A stretch of DNA of 38,126 bases from an uncultured Mediterranea sp. (GCA_945831575.1 CAMACX010000027.1:1-38126), one strand, 5' to 3'; shown: positions 1-10,123, numbered from the stretch's first letter. Notes: generated by a model from the sequence alone, not told the origin. Numbers and translations: made by a program.

Positions 1-124
1 ACGCACATTGGATACACAACTTACATTGTTTTGAATTCGTCGAACTCACGTTAAATACGGTCATTATCAAACCAGATTTTCTTTAGAATCATAACTCGTC
101 AAGGTATCTAATCTCATGAATCTG

Positions 125-1210
125 TCAAGTCAGACTGATCTCTCCGCTGCCGATGCAGAGGCAGCGGTCGGAGGTGTAGATGACACCAAACTGTCCCGGG
201 GCTATCCCTTGCAGGGGCTCTGCGGATTGAAGCGTGCAGCTGCCATCGGCCTGCCATGTGAGGCGACCGGTATTGAACTCAGGGGTATGGCGGATCTTGA
301 AGGTCACCTCCTGCCCCACTCCCTCACAGCCGGCCCAAGGATTGGCGGTAATGAAGTGAAAGTCCTTCATCGCAAACTGACGGCCATACTGTAGAGGGGT
401 GTCGTACCCCCGTGAGACAAAGACTACGTTATCCTCTACGTTCTTCCCCACCACAAACCATGGACCGCCACTCAGTCCGAGTCCCTTACGCTGCCCGATG
501 GTGTGAAACCAGTAGCCCTTGTGCTGTCCCAGCACGCGCCCTGTCTCCCACTCCACGATGTAGCCCTCCTGTTCTCCAAGGAAACGGCGCACGAAGTCGT
601 TGTAGTTGATGTCGCCCAGGAAGCAGATGCCCTGGCTGTCGCGACGGCGTGCAGTAGGCAGGTTGGCCTTGCGGGCGATGTCACGCACCTCATGCTTCAT
701 CAAGCCGCCTAGGGGGAAGAGGAGTTTGCTGAGTTGAAGGTAGTCTATCTGAGCCAGGAAGTCGGTCTGGTCCTTCACGGGATCCACAGCCGTGCCGAGC
801 CAAAGCTTCCCATCCACCAGGTAGATAGTGGCATAATGGCCCGTGGCCGTATAGGCAAAGCGATGCCCCACCCGTTGCTCAAAACAGCCAAACTTGATGA
901 GCCGGTTGCACATCACGTCGGGATTGGGAGTCAGCCCCTGCCGAATCTTCTCCAACGCATAGTGAGCCACGCTGTCCCAATAATCGCGATGCAGATCGAC
1001 CACCTCAAGAGGAAGTCCGTAGCGACGGGCCACCCAGTTCACCATCTCCATATCCTCCTCCATGGGGCAGTCCATGAAGTCGGCACCCTCCATGCCTATC
1101 TTGATGTAGAACAAAGAAGGGTGATAGCCCTGTTCGCAGAGCAGATGGACCACGACCGAACTGTCCACACCGCCTGAGATGAGCACGGCGATGTCATCGG
1201 TTGCAGGCAT
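125..1210 (-). CDS. mnmA: tRNA-specific 2-thiouridylase MnmA
   Basis: This enzyme thiolates uridine 34 in the wobble position of tRNAs for Lys, Glu and Gln, using ATP and a persulfide sulfur donor in the cytoplasm. The PP-loop SGGVDSS lies about residue 12, the first catalytic cysteine is in PDVMCNR (about C101) and the second in DSQGICF (about C196). The C-terminal part contains GQRKGLG and GIAPGQF. The reading frame is open up to an ATG at 1321, which would add 37 residues of low complexity (MDT/MGT repeats, a serine run). I prefer the ATG at 1210 because close Bacteroides relatives, as I remember them, begin right at DIAxLxSGGVDSS. It is the last of three minus-strand genes, after the Nudix and Smr genes. 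The family call is secure; the start is not. Confidence 0.93.
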   Translation of the reverse strand: MPATDDIAVLISGGVDSSVVVHLLCEQGYHPSLFYIKIGMEGADFMDCPMEEDMEMVNWVARRYGLPLEVVDLHRDYWDSVAHYALEKIRQGLTPNPDVMCNRLIKFGCFEQRVGHRFAYTATGHYATIYLVDGKLWLGTAVDPVKDQTDFLAQIDYLQLSKLLFPLGGLMKHEVRDIARKANLPTARRRDSQGICFLGDINYNDFVRRFLGEQEGYIVEWETGRVLGQHKGYWFHTIGQRKGLGLSGGPWFVVGKNVEDNVVFVSRGYDTPLQYGRQFAMKDFHFITANPWAGCEGVGQEVTFKIRHTPEFNTGRLTWQADGSCTLQSAEPLQGIAPGQFGVIYTSDRCLCIGSGEISLT

Positions 1211-1268
1211 TGGTGCAGGGGTATAAGTAGCAGCGTATGAGGAGGATGAAGACTCCGCTACGTATTGG

Positions 1269-1322
1269 GTATCCATCGTACCCATTGTACCCATTGTTTC
1301 CATTGTATCCATTGTATTCATG
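1269..1322. repeat. Six tandem 9-bp units at the mnmA 5' end
   Basis: Six consecutive 9-bp units of approximate plus-strand form GTAYCCATT lie immediately before, or inside, the 5' end of mnmA. Read on the minus strand each unit is ATGGRTACA-like and carries an in-frame ATG, so the array gives a ladder of possible starts. It may be an untranslated spacer repeat if mnmA starts at 1210. Confidence 0.85.
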
Positions 1323-1347
1323 GTGTATGTACGTGATGCGATGGGTT

Positions 1348-1848
1348 TCAGACGAATCCCAACCGGCGGATTTCGCTCTCGAAGTTGGGGGTGAAGAGGC
1401 CGCTGCCCAGATGCTGACGTATCTCGTCAAGGCTCCAGAAGCGTCCACCATCGAGTTCTTCGCTCGGCGTGATGGGACCATCGTAAGTCGTGCGGTGTAC
1501 GAAGACCAGCTCGCGCTCAGTGGCGCTCTCGAAGACGTAGTGGGTCAACGTCTCAGGCGTAAAGTCCGTTATGCCCAGCTCCTCACGCACCTCGCGCCGC
1601 AGGGCCATCTCCACACTTTCGCCCAGATCCACATGACCACCCACTGCGGTGTCCCACTTACCGGGCTGGATATCCTTCCACAGGGGCCGGCGCTGCAAGT
1701 AGAGTTCGCCACGCGAGTTAAACACATGCAGATGCACCACGGGGTGCAACAGCTTACTTCCGTTGTGGCACTCGCCCCTTGAGGCGGCACCCGTTATGTT
1801 TCCCTCTTCATCGACGAGGGGAAACATCTCTTTCATGTTATCTCTCAT
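1348..1848 (-). CDS. Nudix hydrolase, IDI-like type
   Basis: A 166-residue cytoplasmic protein of the Nudix superfamily, which hydrolyses nucleoside-diphosphate-linked compounds with a divalent metal. The complete Nudix box (G-x5-E-x7-REVREELGI) runs from G71 to I93, with the metal-binding REVREE helix intact. The flanking sequence ([29 protein letters not shown]) resembles the isopentenyl-diphosphate isomerase-like branch, but substrates cannot be read from sequence. The start at 1848 leaves 6 bases to the upstream Smr gene; a second ATG four codons in (1836) is equally possible. The 26 bases downstream lead to the long mnmA frame, so the three genes are probably co-transcribed. Confidence 0.9.
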   Translation of the reverse strand: MRDNMKEMFPLVDEEGNITGAASRGECHNGSKLLHPVVHLHVFNSRGELYLQRRPLWKDIQPGKWDTAVGGHVDLGESVEMALRREVREELGITDFTPETLTHYVFESATERELVFVHRTTYDGPITPSEELDGGRFWSLDEIRQHLGSGLFTPNFESEIRRLGFV

Positions 1849-1854
1849 ATCCGT

Positions 1855-3066
1855 CTAGTGTATCGTCACCAATGTCGCCCCAAAGCCATACTCCTGAAAC
1901 GAAGCGTCCTGTGCCTTGCAAGAGGGATACTTGCGGCGCAGTTCGTCAAGCAATGCCTTACGCAGCACGCCGTCACCCTTACCGTGGATGAAGACGATAC
2001 GCTGCTCGCGCTTCTGGCGGTACTGATTCATCACCTCGCGGAAGCGGTCAAGCTGGTAATTGAGTATCTCACCGTTGCTCATCCCACGCGTATCATCAAG
2101 CAACTCAGAGGCATGAAGGTCAATCTCCAGGATGCCGTGGCGGCTACGCCGTTGCTGTCCCTTGCGGTCGGCACGGTTGCCACCCTCTGGAGAAGGATTC
2201 CCGCCGGCCTTGTCCTGCTGGTCGGCCTGCGTCTTCTGGAGCAGGGCCCGCTGAAGCGACTCAGCATCCACATAGACTTGCTGCACAGGGGCATCGTTCT
2301 TCACCAGGTCGTAGATGAGCGCTGGAGTGCTGAAGAAGTCATTCTCCTGAAAGGTGTGGAGCTTATAGAACTTGACCACGTCCAGTCGCAACTCCACGCT
2401 GACAGCCGGCTTAAGTTGGAACGAATTCTTGTCCTTGAAGGCAATGAGTTGCACGGCCACCCGCTCCCGCTGGTTGAGCGCAGCCTTTTCAAACTCCTCC
2501 AGCAGCAGTTTGGTATTGGGCTCTATCGCTCCCATAGCACGTACTGTCCAGGCCTTTCCTTCAGCCGAGAGGTAGGTGTAGTAGAGGCAATAGTTGCTGT
2601 CATTGACCAGATAGGCCTCAAAAGGGGTGGTGCTGACGGCCTTGATATCTACAGGCACATAGGCCAGACAGACATTGAGCACATCTCCCCCGCGTACCTC
2701 GGGATGACGATACACGGAGAATCGCGCCGAAGCAGCCAGTTCCGTGTCGGCAGCGGTAGCCCGCTGAGATGCAGCAACGGCCGGTTGTGAGGCAGCAGTA
2801 GCCCGTTGAGATGCGGAGGCAGCAGATGGGGTGGCAACCGATGAAGCGGCAGCCCGCTCTTCAGCCGCAGCGCGTTGCTTGGCAGCCCGGTCAGCTTGCG
2901 TAGGGATATTGTAGCTATCCGTCTCTATCACCACACATTCATTGACCGGCATCGGGATGGCAAAGCCATCCTCATCCTCTACCAGAGCGATGTTCTTACC
3001 CTGAAATCCAGTCACTACTCCGCCCCCTACTTCGCTGAGGAAGCGCACTTTATCACCTATTTTCAT
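1855..3066 (-). CDS. DUF2027 and Smr domain protein
   Basis: A 403-residue protein with a small SH3-like DUF2027 segment at residues 1-50, an Ala/Ser/Thr/Gln linker (about 58-112) containing repeated SQRATAA-like units, a beta-rich middle domain (about 113-265), a basic linker, and a C-terminal Smr domain (about 314-403). The Smr hallmarks are present: DLH at 316-318 and HGKG at 361-364. Smr domains are nicking nucleases or nucleic-acid binders related to the MutS2 C-terminus, but here there is no MutS ATPase part. The architecture is common in Bacteroidetes and its role is not established. It is first in the minus-strand set with the Nudix and mnmA genes, behind a TATTTTTG promoter element at 3091-3098. 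Confidence 0.88.
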   Translation of the reverse strand: MKIGDKVRFLSEVGGGVVTGFQGKNIALVEDEDGFAIPMPVNECVVIETDSYNIPTQADRAAKQRAAAEERAAASSVATPSAASASQRATAASQPAVAASQRATAADTELAASARFSVYRHPEVRGGDVLNVCLAYVPVDIKAVSTTPFEAYLVNDSNYCLYYTYLSAEGKAWTVRAMGAIEPNTKLLLEEFEKAALNQRERVAVQLIAFKDKNSFQLKPAVSVELRLDVVKFYKLHTFQENDFFSTPALIYDLVKNDAPVQQVYVDAESLQRALLQKTQADQQDKAGGNPSPEGGNRADRKGQQRRSRHGILEIDLHASELLDDTRGMSNGEILNYQLDRFREVMNQYRQKREQRIVFIHGKGDGVLRKALLDELRRKYPSCKAQDASFQEYGFGATLVTIH

Positions 3067-3090
3067 ACTTTACATATTTTATTATGGGGG

Positions 3091-3098
3091 CAAAAATA
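3091..3098 (-). promoter_or_regulatory. Putative -7 element for the Smr-Nudix-mnmA set
   Basis: On the minus strand this reads TATTTTTG, an exact match to the Bacteroides -7 consensus TAnnTTTG, 24 bases before the ATG at 3066. I did not find a clear -33 TTTG at the usual distance. Confidence 0.45.
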
Positions 3099-3171
3099 CA
3101 AAAAAATCGTGCTATGATAAGCAGCGACAGCAAGTTTTATTGAGAAATCATAAATTCCTCATAAATGAGGA

Positions 3172-3202
3172 TTGTGTGAATCGGCAGATATACCGTACTT
3201 TG
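3172..3202 (+). promoter_or_regulatory. Putative promoter of the TonB-dependent receptor
   Basis: TTG at 3172-3174, 21 bases, then TACTTTG at 3196-3202. The second element is one base shorter than the TAnnTTTG consensus, so this is a weak call. It lies about 30 bases before the ATG at 3234. Confidence 0.35.
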
Positions 3203-3233
3203 CAGCCGGAAAAATAATGAAATACCAATCATC

Positions 3234-5585
3234 ATGAAGAGACCCCTATTCAACGCCCTGCTCATGGGCATCCTGCTGCATACCAGCGTACAAGCAGCTA
3301 CTCTTCCTGCCGACACCATCAAGGTGGTGGATGTGGAGGAGATTGTCATCATCGCTACACCCAAGGAGAACAAGAAGCTGCGTGAACTGCCGGCTGCTGT
3401 AACCCTGCTCTCGCAACAGCAGATGCAGGAGGCACAGGTGACCGGCATCAAGTCACTCACCTCGGTCGTACCCAACCTCTTTATTCCCGATTACGGTTCC
3501 AGACTTACCTCGGCAGTCTATATCCGGGGCATCGGTTCGCGCATCAACACCCCCTCTGTCGGACTCTATGTAGATAATATCCCCTACGTCAACCAGTCGG
3601 CCTTCGACTTCAGCTACGCCGACGTAGAGCGCATCGACGTGCTACGTGGTCCGCAGAGCACCCTCTACGGCCGCAACGCCATGGGAGGACTCATCAAGGT
3701 ACACACCAAGTCTCCCTTTACCTACCAAGGCACCGACCTTCGCCTGGGAGCTGCCACACACAATGAGTACCATGCTTCGTTGACTCACTACCACCGCGTC
3801 AGTCCTCGTTTTGCCTTCTCCACGGGAGGCTATTACGACTACCAGGGGGGCTTCTTCCGCAATGCCACGCTGGACGGAAAGAGGGTGGATGACGGACAAA
3901 GGGCCGGCGGACGATTCCGAGGTATCCTCCTCCCTACCGACCACTGGAAGGTGGACCTCAGCCTGAGCTACGAATACAACGACCAGGGTGGCTATCCTTA
4001 TTATTATGAGGGCAGCATCAGCAGCAACGAGGAGGGCAGCTACCGACGCAACCTGTTCAATGCGGGCCTCAACCTGCAATACCAAGCCAAGGGTTACACG
4101 CTGAGTGCCGTGACAGGCTACCAGTGGGTGGACGACCGCATGTTTATCGACCAGGACTTTACCGCTGCACCCATCTATACCCTGGAACAGAAGCAACGCA
4201 TCCACACGCTGAGCGAAGAGGTGGTCATCAAGTCCAATCCTGGCAAGCGCTGGCAATGGACAACGGGCGCCTTTGGTTTCTACCAGAGTCTGCACACCAA
4301 TGGGCCGGTGAACTTCCTGCGCCAAGGCATTGAGCAGATGATTGAAGGGAATGCCAACCAGGTATTTGACCGCCTGGCTGCCGAGAATCCCAAAATGCCC
4401 ACGATGCACCTTAGTGTCAACAACGAACAGCTTGGAGTGAGCGGACGCTTCAGCACCCCGGCCCTGAGCGGTGCGCTGTTTCACCAATCCACCTTCAACG
4501 ACCTGCTCACCAAAGGCCTTTCGCTCACGCTCGGCCTGCGTCTGGACTACGAAAAGCTGAAGATGGACTACCTCTCAGCTGCTGACCCAACGGACCTGGG
4601 CTTTAGCGTGAAGATGGGACCCATGAATATCACCAACAAGAATCCCATGGTAGCTGAGGCCGCCTATGACGGTTCGCTTACCACCGACTACCTGCAACTG
4701 CTGCCTAAGGCGGCTCTGCAATACGAATGGCAGAAAGGCAATAACGTCTATGCCTCGTTGTCGCGTGGCTACCGATCTGGAGGTTACAACATCCAGATGT
4801 TCAGTGATTTGGTCAGCGGCAAGCTGAGCAATGCCATGATGGATGCCATTGCAGCCGATGAGAGCTTCATGCGCTTTGGGGAGATGATCGGTGGCATGAA
4901 GAAAGAGCTGCCCGAGGTACGGGAGGCAACCTATTATAAGCCGGAGTATAGCTGGAACTACGAAGTGGGGAGCCACCTGACGCTCTGGAACGGACGACTC
5001 ACGGCCGACCTGGCCGCCTTCCTCATGGAGACACGCGACCAGCAAATCGCACGCTTTGCCGAGAGCGGGCTGGGACGCATCACGGTCAACGCAGGTCGCA
5101 GCCGTAGCCTGGGTGGTGAAGCAGCCCTACAGGCCGCCTTGACCGACGCACTGACACTTCAGGCCGCTTACGGCTACACCTACGCCACCTTCCGCCACTA
5201 CGTGACCAACGACCGCCAACAGAATGAGGTGGATTACCGGGGACGCTACGTACCCTTCGTACCCAAGCACACGCTTAACGTGGGTGGCGCATACCGCTGG
5301 CATATCAAACGCAAGCACGCCTGGATTGAGCGCATCGTGCTGAATGCACACTATCAAGCTGCCGGACGCATCTACTGGACAGAGGAGAACAACGCAAGCC
5401 AGTCGCTCTACGGCACCCTCAATGGCCGGCTCAGCCTCCAGAAGGGCAACGGGCAGATAGACTTCTGGGTACGCAATGCGCTCAACAAGGATTACACCGC
5501 CTTCTACTTCGAGAGCATGGGCAACGCCTTCCACCAGAAGTCACGCCCCATTCAGGCAGGCGTAGAGGTAAGATGCAGATTCTAG
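3234..5585 (+). CDS. TonB-dependent outer-membrane receptor
   Basis: A 783-residue outer-membrane transporter that uses TonB energy to import a bound ligand. It has a signal peptide (residues 1-21, ending TSVQA), a plug domain from about residue 35 (LRELPAAVTLLS, then YIRGIGSR, VDNIPYV, and the plug signature VERIDVLRGPQSTLYG), and a beta-barrel ending in a terminal aromatic residue (RCRF). It lacks the N-terminal carboxypeptidase-like domain of SusC proteins and has no SusD partner beside it, so it resembles iron-complex, siderophore or vitamin receptors rather than glycan importers. It stands alone and converges on prfC across a strong hairpin. The ligand cannot be deduced. Confidence 0.9.
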   Translation: MKRPLFNALLMGILLHTSVQAATLPADTIKVVDVEEIVIIATPKENKKLRELPAAVTLLSQQQMQEAQVTGIKSLTSVVPNLFIPDYGSRLTSAVYIRGIGSRINTPSVGLYVDNIPYVNQSAFDFSYADVERIDVLRGPQSTLYGRNAMGGLIKVHTKSPFTYQGTDLRLGAATHNEYHASLTHYHRVSPRFAFSTGGYYDYQGGFFRNATLDGKRVDDGQRAGGRFRGILLPTDHWKVDLSLSYEYNDQGGYPYYYEGSISSNEEGSYRRNLFNAGLNLQYQAKGYTLSAVTGYQWVDDRMFIDQDFTAAPIYTLEQKQRIHTLSEEVVIKSNPGKRWQWTTGAFGFYQSLHTNGPVNFLRQGIEQMIEGNANQVFDRLAAENPKMPTMHLSVNNEQLGVSGRFSTPALSGALFHQSTFNDLLTKGLSLTLGLRLDYEKLKMDYLSAADPTDLGFSVKMGPMNITNKNPMVAEAAYDGSLTTDYLQLLPKAALQYEWQKGNNVYASLSRGYRSGGYNIQMFSDLVSGKLSNAMMDAIAADESFMRFGEMIGGMKKELPEVREATYYKPEYSWNYEVGSHLTLWNGRLTADLAAFLMETRDQQIARFAESGLGRITVNAGRSRSLGGEAALQAALTDALTLQAAYGYTYATFRHYVTNDRQQNEVDYRGRYVPFVPKHTLNVGGAYRWHIKRKHAWIERIVLNAHYQAAGRIYWTEENNASQSLYGTLNGRLSLQKGNGQIDFWVRNALNKDYTAFYFESMGNAFHQKSRPIQAGVEVRCRF

Positions 5586-5590
5586 ATGAG

Positions 5591-5640
5591 CCAATGCCCT
5601 CCCCGCCACTCCTATAACAGGAGGCCGGGGAGGGCATTGG
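5591..5640. terminator. Bidirectional hairpin between TonB receptor and prfC
   Basis: Perfect 15-bp inverted repeat (5591-5605 with 5626-5640, CCAATGCCCTCCCCG) with an inner 5-bp stem CTCCT/AGGAG around a 5-base loop. It begins a few bases after the receptor stop and about 30 bases from the prfC stop. There is no good T-run on either side, but strength and placement between convergent genes support a shared terminator. Confidence 0.75.
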
Positions 5641-5668
5641 AAAAATAAGAGGGGCTTGCTCCTCCCTA

Positions 5669-7237
5669 TCAGAATTCACTTGTAAAGTGGAACTTGATGT
5701 GCTTGAAGTCCATCTGAGCCATCTGAAGAACATAACCACTGTCGGCCAGGAAGACATCCCGGCCTTCACGGTCCTTGGCCATGTACTGATACTTGCGCTT
5801 CTTGAATGCCTCCAGCTCGGCAGCATCGTCGCTCTCTATCCAGCAGGCCTTGTAGAGGCTCAAGGGCTCCCAGCGGCACGAAGCGTTGTACTCGTTGAGC
5901 AGGCGGTACTGGATGACCTCAAACTGCAACTGTCCGACAGTACCGATAATCTTGCGGCCATTAAACTGATTGATAAAGAGCTGGGCCACACCCTCATCCA
6001 TAAGCTGGTCGATGCCCTTTGCCAGTTGCTTCTGCTTCATGGGATCGGCATTCTCGATATACTTGAACATCTCGGGCGAGAAGCTAGGCAAGCCACGGAA
6101 GTGGAGTACCTCACCCTCGGTGATGGTGTCACCAATCTTGAAGGTACCGTTGTCGGGCAGACCGATGATGTCGCCTGCCCAAGCCTCGTCGATGGTAGTC
6201 TTACGCTGTGCCATGAACTGCGTGGGGCTTGAGAAGCGCATCGTCTTGCCATGACGCACATGGTAATAAGGCGCATTGCGCACAAATTTGCCTGAACAAA
6301 TCTTGCAGAAGGCTACGCACGAACGGTGGTTGGGATCGATGTTGGCGGTAATCTTGAAGATGAATCCCGTGAACTTGGGCTCTTCGGGCTGCACATCGCG
6401 CTCTTCGGCTTTGACAGGACGCGGGCTGGGAGCTATCTCAACAAAGGTGTTGAGCAGCTCCTCCACACCAAAGTTGTTGAGGGCTGATCCGAAGAAGACG
6501 GGGGCTAGCTCTCCCTGCAAATAAGGCTCGGTGGTAAACTCGGGATAGACACCGTCAATCAGCTCCAGCTCACTGCGCAGCTTATCGGCCAGCTCACTAC
6601 CGATGTGACGGTCGAGATCATCCGTATGAATATCCACCGCAACCTTCTCAGCCACCACCTGCTTGGAGGGCTGAAAGAGGTTGAGGTTCTGCTCATACAG
6701 ATTATAGACTCCCTTGAAGCGCACGCCGCTCTCGATGGGCCACGTCAACGGACGTACATGGATAGCCAGTTCCTCTTCCAGCTCATCGAGCAGGTCAAAG
6801 GGGTCCTTGGCCTCACGGTCCATCTTATTGACGAAGATGATGACAGGCGTATTCCTCATGCGGCACACCTCCATCAGTTTACGCGTCTGCGTCTCCACGC
6901 CCTTTGCTCCATCCACCACGATGATGACACTATCCACAGCGGTCAGCGTGCGGTAGGTATCTTCGGCAAAGTCCTGGTGACCTGGAGTGTCGAGGATGTT
7001 GATTTTATAGTCGTGGTAGTCAAACTCCATCACCGAAGTGGTCACCGAGATACCACGTTGCTTCTCTATGTCCATCCAGTCGGAGGTAGCTGTCTTCTTG
7101 ATCTTATTACTCTTCACCGCACCAGCCACCTGTATCTGACCGCCGAAGAGCAGCAGTTTCTCAGTGAGCGAGGTTTTACCTGCATCAGGATGCGCGATAA
7201 TCGCAAAAGTTCTTCTTCTATCAATTTCGTTGTTCAT
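5669..7237 (-). CDS. prfC: Peptide chain release factor 3 (RF3)
   Basis: A 522-residue translational GTPase that recycles RF1 and RF2 from the ribosome after termination. The G1 loop is AHPDAGKTS (residues 15-23), the RF3-typical stretch [17 protein letters not shown] carries the switch region, followed by G3 DTPGHQDF and G4 NKMD. The later domains include the RF3-type GQLQFEV and the C-terminal MAQMDFKH region. Length matches the family. It is the last gene of a minus-strand set after the LysE-like and DUF4924 genes, 45 bases behind the latter. Confidence 0.96.
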   Translation of the reverse strand: MNNEIDRRRTFAIIAHPDAGKTSLTEKLLLFGGQIQVAGAVKSNKIKKTATSDWMDIEKQRGISVTTSVMEFDYHDYKINILDTPGHQDFAEDTYRTLTAVDSVIIVVDGAKGVETQTRKLMEVCRMRNTPVIIFVNKMDREAKDPFDLLDELEEELAIHVRPLTWPIESGVRFKGVYNLYEQNLNLFQPSKQVVAEKVAVDIHTDDLDRHIGSELADKLRSELELIDGVYPEFTTEPYLQGELAPVFFGSALNNFGVEELLNTFVEIAPSPRPVKAEERDVQPEEPKFTGFIFKITANIDPNHRSCVAFCKICSGKFVRNAPYYHVRHGKTMRFSSPTQFMAQRKTTIDEAWAGDIIGLPDNGTFKIGDTITEGEVLHFRGLPSFSPEMFKYIENADPMKQKQLAKGIDQLMDEGVAQLFINQFNGRKIIGTVGQLQFEVIQYRLLNEYNASCRWEPLSLYKACWIESDDAAELEAFKKRKYQYMAKDREGRDVFLADSGYVLQMAQMDFKHIKFHFTSEF

Positions 7238-7282
7238 CTGACATCATATTATGTTCTATGCTCTAGTCAATAGCTCATTATT

Positions 7283-7852
7283 CTAAGTCTGGGATTGAGG
7301 CGCTTCGTCCAACTTGTAGCGGTCGAGTTCACCACGACGTTCCTTGTGGTAGTAGTCGGCCAGCAAGGAGAGGAAGGTTGTGATGGTCTTCAGTGCCTGT
7401 GTGGTCGCCTCACTGACCGGTTTCTGCTGCATACGCAACACAAAGTCGCCATAGAGTGCGCCCAGGCAGGTCTCCAGTTCGGGTTCCTCCCGCTGTCCGT
7501 TCTTCTGCCTCAGCTCCACGATGAGAGGGAGTGCGCTGAAGTAAGCGGCATTGTAGAAAGGGAAGCGGGGGGAAGAGAGTAGGGCTGCATGGAGCTCCGA
7601 GAGGTCAATCACCACGTTACGGAGAATCTGCAGATGTCCTCCATCAATCACCCCCTCGGCACGCATCATGTCGCAGAGGTTGGCATACCACTCTCTGGCT
7701 GCGGGCAACTCTTGAGGCGTATATTGTGCCTGAAGTAGCGGCTGCAGGCTATCTACGTCGCAACGATAGGCACGAATGAGGTCCTCAACGTACCACATAT
7801 ATAATAGGTAAGTCACTACATTCGATTGCTTGAGTTGCTGTGCGTACTTCAT
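7283..7852 (-). CDS. DUF4924 family protein
   Basis: A 189-residue soluble protein without signal peptide or membrane segments, predicted mostly helical. The start (MKYAQQLKQSNVVTYLLYMW, then YVEDLIRAY) is what I recall of the Bacteroidetes family DUF4924, whose function is unknown. It sits between the LysE-like transporter (65 bases upstream) and prfC (45 bases downstream) on the same strand, so the three may share a transcript. The link to RF3 is positional only. The ATG at 7852 is the first in the frame. Confidence 0.75.
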   Translation of the reverse strand: MKYAQQLKQSNVVTYLLYMWYVEDLIRAYRCDVDSLQPLLQAQYTPQELPAAREWYANLCDMMRAEGVIDGGHLQILRNVVIDLSELHAALLSSPRFPFYNAAYFSALPLIVELRQKNGQREEPELETCLGALYGDFVLRMQQKPVSEATTQALKTITTFLSLLADYYHKERRGELDRYKLDEAPQSQT

Positions 7853-7917
7853 GCCGTTATTCTTCTTACTGTTGTTATGCTGACGATTATTGATTGCTGT
7901 TGTTATGCCGGTGTGGG

Positions 7918-8574
7918 CTACTGATAAAGCGACTTGCCTGTCAGCGTAAAAATCAGTCCGATGACTGATACGAGCACCACGATACTCCCTATGACACGAT
8001 TGAGAATCCAGATGCCACGCAGGTTAAACTGCTTGCGTACCTTATTAACAAAATAGGTGATGCCCAACCACCACGAGAGTGCTCCAAGCGCGATGGCCAG
8101 GTAACCTGTCACCGCCTCAAAGACCAGCACCCCTTCGCTGACAAAGGCAAAGCGGGCGAATAGCCCGATGAACAGGAAGATAATCAAGGGATTGGACAGG
8201 GTGACAACAAAGGCCGTGATAAAATTGTGGAAGTATGAACCCCGGTTGGTCGAGACAGGACGCAACGACTGCACGGGATTGCTGCGGAAGGTATAGATAC
8301 CGAAAGCCAGCAGCAGGATGCTGCCGAAGAGCTGCAGATAAAAGATATTCTTATTGACGTAATCGAAGACAAAGCTCATGCCATAGCCCGTCAATAGCGC
8401 ATAAGCAATGTCACTCAGCGAGGCACCAAGGCCTGTCACAAAGCCATACCAACGCCCCTTGTTGAGCGTACGCTGGATACAGAGCACCCCAACAGGTCCC
8501 AGTGGAGCAGAGACCACCACACCGATGATGAACCCTTTCCACAGAATGTCGATTATCGTATTCAATTGAATCAT
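7918..8574 (-). CDS. LysE-family membrane exporter
   Basis: A 218-residue integral membrane protein with about six hydrophobic segments and the N-terminal signature of LysE/RhtB exporters (GFIIGVVVSAPLGPVGVLCIQRTLNKG). Family members export amino acids or small metabolites; the substrate here is not known. The open frame extends to a TTG at 8637, but the ATG at 8574 (MIQLNTIIDILW) puts the first membrane segment at the N-terminus as usual for the family, so I chose it. It is the first gene of the set leading to DUF4924 and prfC. A compact loop near the middle (RSNPVQSLRPVSTNRGSY) divides the helices. Confidence 0.82.
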   Translation of the reverse strand: MIQLNTIIDILWKGFIIGVVVSAPLGPVGVLCIQRTLNKGRWYGFVTGLGASLSDIAYALLTGYGMSFVFDYVNKNIFYLQLFGSILLLAFGIYTFRSNPVQSLRPVSTNRGSYFHNFITAFVVTLSNPLIIFLFIGLFARFAFVSEGVLVFEAVTGYLAIALGALSWWLGITYFVNKVRKQFNLRGIWILNRVIGSIVVLVSVIGLIFTLTGKSLYQ

Positions 8575-8743
8575 GGCTGCAAATATCGGCATTTTTTGCG
8601 ATACACGCCACAGAGAAGTGCAGTTTTTTCTACTCAATAGCGTTTTTTTTTAAGTTTTGTATCTCTAAAGGTCGCATTCTGATGTCCCATAGGCTGCATT
8701 TACAAATATTAAATATCCGAACTTGCAAATTGTAGCCTAACTA

Positions 8744-8775
8744 TTTGTTCATTTGGAAACAATAGTCTATTTTTG
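8744..8775 (+). promoter_or_regulatory. Bacteroides-type promoter of the LruC lipoprotein
   Basis: TTTG at 8744-8747, a 20-base spacer, then TATTTTTG at 8768-8775, an exact TAnnTTTG match, about 50 bases before the ATG at 8827. Confidence 0.7.
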
Positions 8776-8826
8776 TAGCCATAATCAAGAAATAATAGAG
8801 TACAATCCTAATTTAATTGTGAAATA

Positions 8827-10041
8827 ATGAACAAAACGACTTTACTGAACCTACTGATTGCCGCCTCCACAGCTCTCCTGATGGCCTGTGGAGCAGACGA
8901 TGTCTATGACCCTGAGAACCAGCAGTCAGGCAACACCTCTGAACTGAAGGTTCCTGCCAACTTCTCGTGGGCAACCACCCGAAATGTAGCTCTCACCATC
9001 AGCACCCCCGTCACTACCGCCATCGCCCTCTATGGAGACGAGAAGGGCAAGGAGCTCTTGGCTGAGGCCGTAGTGACCAAAGAGGCTCCCACCACGCTGA
9101 GCATTGACCTGCCTACAGCCAAGAAGAGCGTCTATGTGGAATACAGCTCCAAGGGAACCAAGAAGATGCTGAAGCAGGATGTCACGGCATCCACACGGGC
9201 CAACACCACCATCACCCTGCCCGAAGAGGTGGACTGGTACAATATCGAGACAGGCGATGCTTCGAAGGGAGACATCACCATGTATATCCCTTCCAAGGGG
9301 CAATTCGGCACGCTGCTGTTCGAAGACATGTACCCGCAGAAGGGTGACTACGACATGAATGACTTTGTAGCCGGATACTATATCGCTCCCTATTACTCCG
9401 TGGGCAATAAGGAGACCTTCTACGAAGGTACAGACATGCAGCTGCAGATTCGTGCCATTGGCGGCAGCAACCCCTACCGCCTCTGCGTGGAGCTCTCATC
9501 GCTCCTGACCGAAGACATCGTGGATGCAACAGGCACCTACTACACCGTCACCTCCTCCAACCCCGACATTGAGCTGGAGTTGCTGAGCAGCGGTGACCAG
9601 CCGGTTGTCTTTGCCATCAACGGCACCAATTCACTCAAGGAGGGCAACTTCTTCAACACCGAGGAGGCAAGCAGCACGTCCATGCCCATCGTGACCCTCT
9701 CCATCAAGCGCGACCTGAAAGACAATGTGGATGCTACATCACGCTTCATCGCGCTCACCTCATCAGAGAACTACAACTTCTTCCTGCAGAATACGAGCAA
9801 CAAGCAGGAGATTCACCTGAAAGGCTACAACGTGACCTCGATGGCTGCAAACAACGACCACCTCTTTGCCACAGCCGACAACTTCGTGTGGGGCATCAAG
9901 GTACCTACCCTCATCGCTCACCCGATAGAGCGTACAGACATCAGTCAAGCCTATCCTCGCTTTGCCAGCTGGGTAACGAGTGGCGGTACAGCCGATACCG
10001 ATTGGTACACCAGCTGCAACAGCAGTAAGGTCATCAAGTGA
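8827..10041 (+). CDS. LruC/DUF4842 surface-type lipoprotein
   Basis: A 404-residue lipoprotein: a hydrophobic signal with lipobox LMAC (lipidated C21), followed by GADD, an acidic start similar to Bacteroides lipoprotein-export signals. The central motif LFEDMYPQKGDYDMNDFV (about residues 161-178) is the LruC signature, with acidic residues suited to calcium binding. The C-terminal half (IHLKGYNVTS, then NFVWGIKVP) matches DUF4842. Such proteins are cell-surface or extracellular in Bacteroidetes and their job is not known. It is monocistronic, between its own promoter and a terminator hairpin, and has no SusC/SusD neighbours. Confidence 0.85.
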   Translation: MNKTTLLNLLIAASTALLMACGADDVYDPENQQSGNTSELKVPANFSWATTRNVALTISTPVTTAIALYGDEKGKELLAEAVVTKEAPTTLSIDLPTAKKSVYVEYSSKGTKKMLKQDVTASTRANTTITLPEEVDWYNIETGDASKGDITMYIPSKGQFGTLLFEDMYPQKGDYDMNDFVAGYYIAPYYSVGNKETFYEGTDMQLQIRAIGGSNPYRLCVELSSLLTEDIVDATGTYYTVTSSNPDIELELLSSGDQPVVFAINGTNSLKEGNFFNTEEASSTSMPIVTLSIKRDLKDNVDATSRFIALTSSENYNFFLQNTSNKQEIHLKGYNVTSMAANNDHLFATADNFVWGIKVPTLIAHPIERTDISQAYPRFASWVTSGGTADTDWYTSCNSSKVIK

Positions 10042-10079
10042 GGCTGAAGCAATACGTTCAGGCCTGCTGAGCAGGCATC

Positions 10080-10118
10080 GCAAAGCCCCCAGAGTCTTCA
10101 AGTCTCTGGAGGCTTTGC
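10080..10118. terminator. Hairpin between LruC gene and flippase-like gene
   Basis: 15-bp stem with one mismatch (10080-10094 GCAAAGCCCCCAGAG with 10104-10118 CTCTGGAGGCTTTGC) and a 9-base loop, lying between two convergent genes. Probable bidirectional terminator. Confidence 0.75.
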
Positions 10119-10123
10119 TTGAT

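Noticed and set aside
1..124. Left edge as a gene fragment, terminator or attachment site
   Set aside because: No frame, no hairpin of note and no direct repeat found in these 124 bases.
734..1177. Plus-strand open frame opposite mnmA
   Set aside because: It is the complement of a well-conserved enzyme gene and the protein shows no known family features.
1858..2790. 310-codon plus-strand frame opposite the Smr gene
   Set aside because: Long only because of base composition; the minus-strand frame has clear DUF2027 and Smr motifs.
3642..4487. 281-codon minus-strand frame within the TonB receptor gene
   Set aside because: Shadow of the receptor frame, which carries a signal peptide, plug signature and barrel.
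3234..5585. TonB receptor as part of a SusC/SusD glycan locus
   Set aside because: No carboxypeptidase-like N-terminal domain, no SusD gene and no glycosidase next to it.
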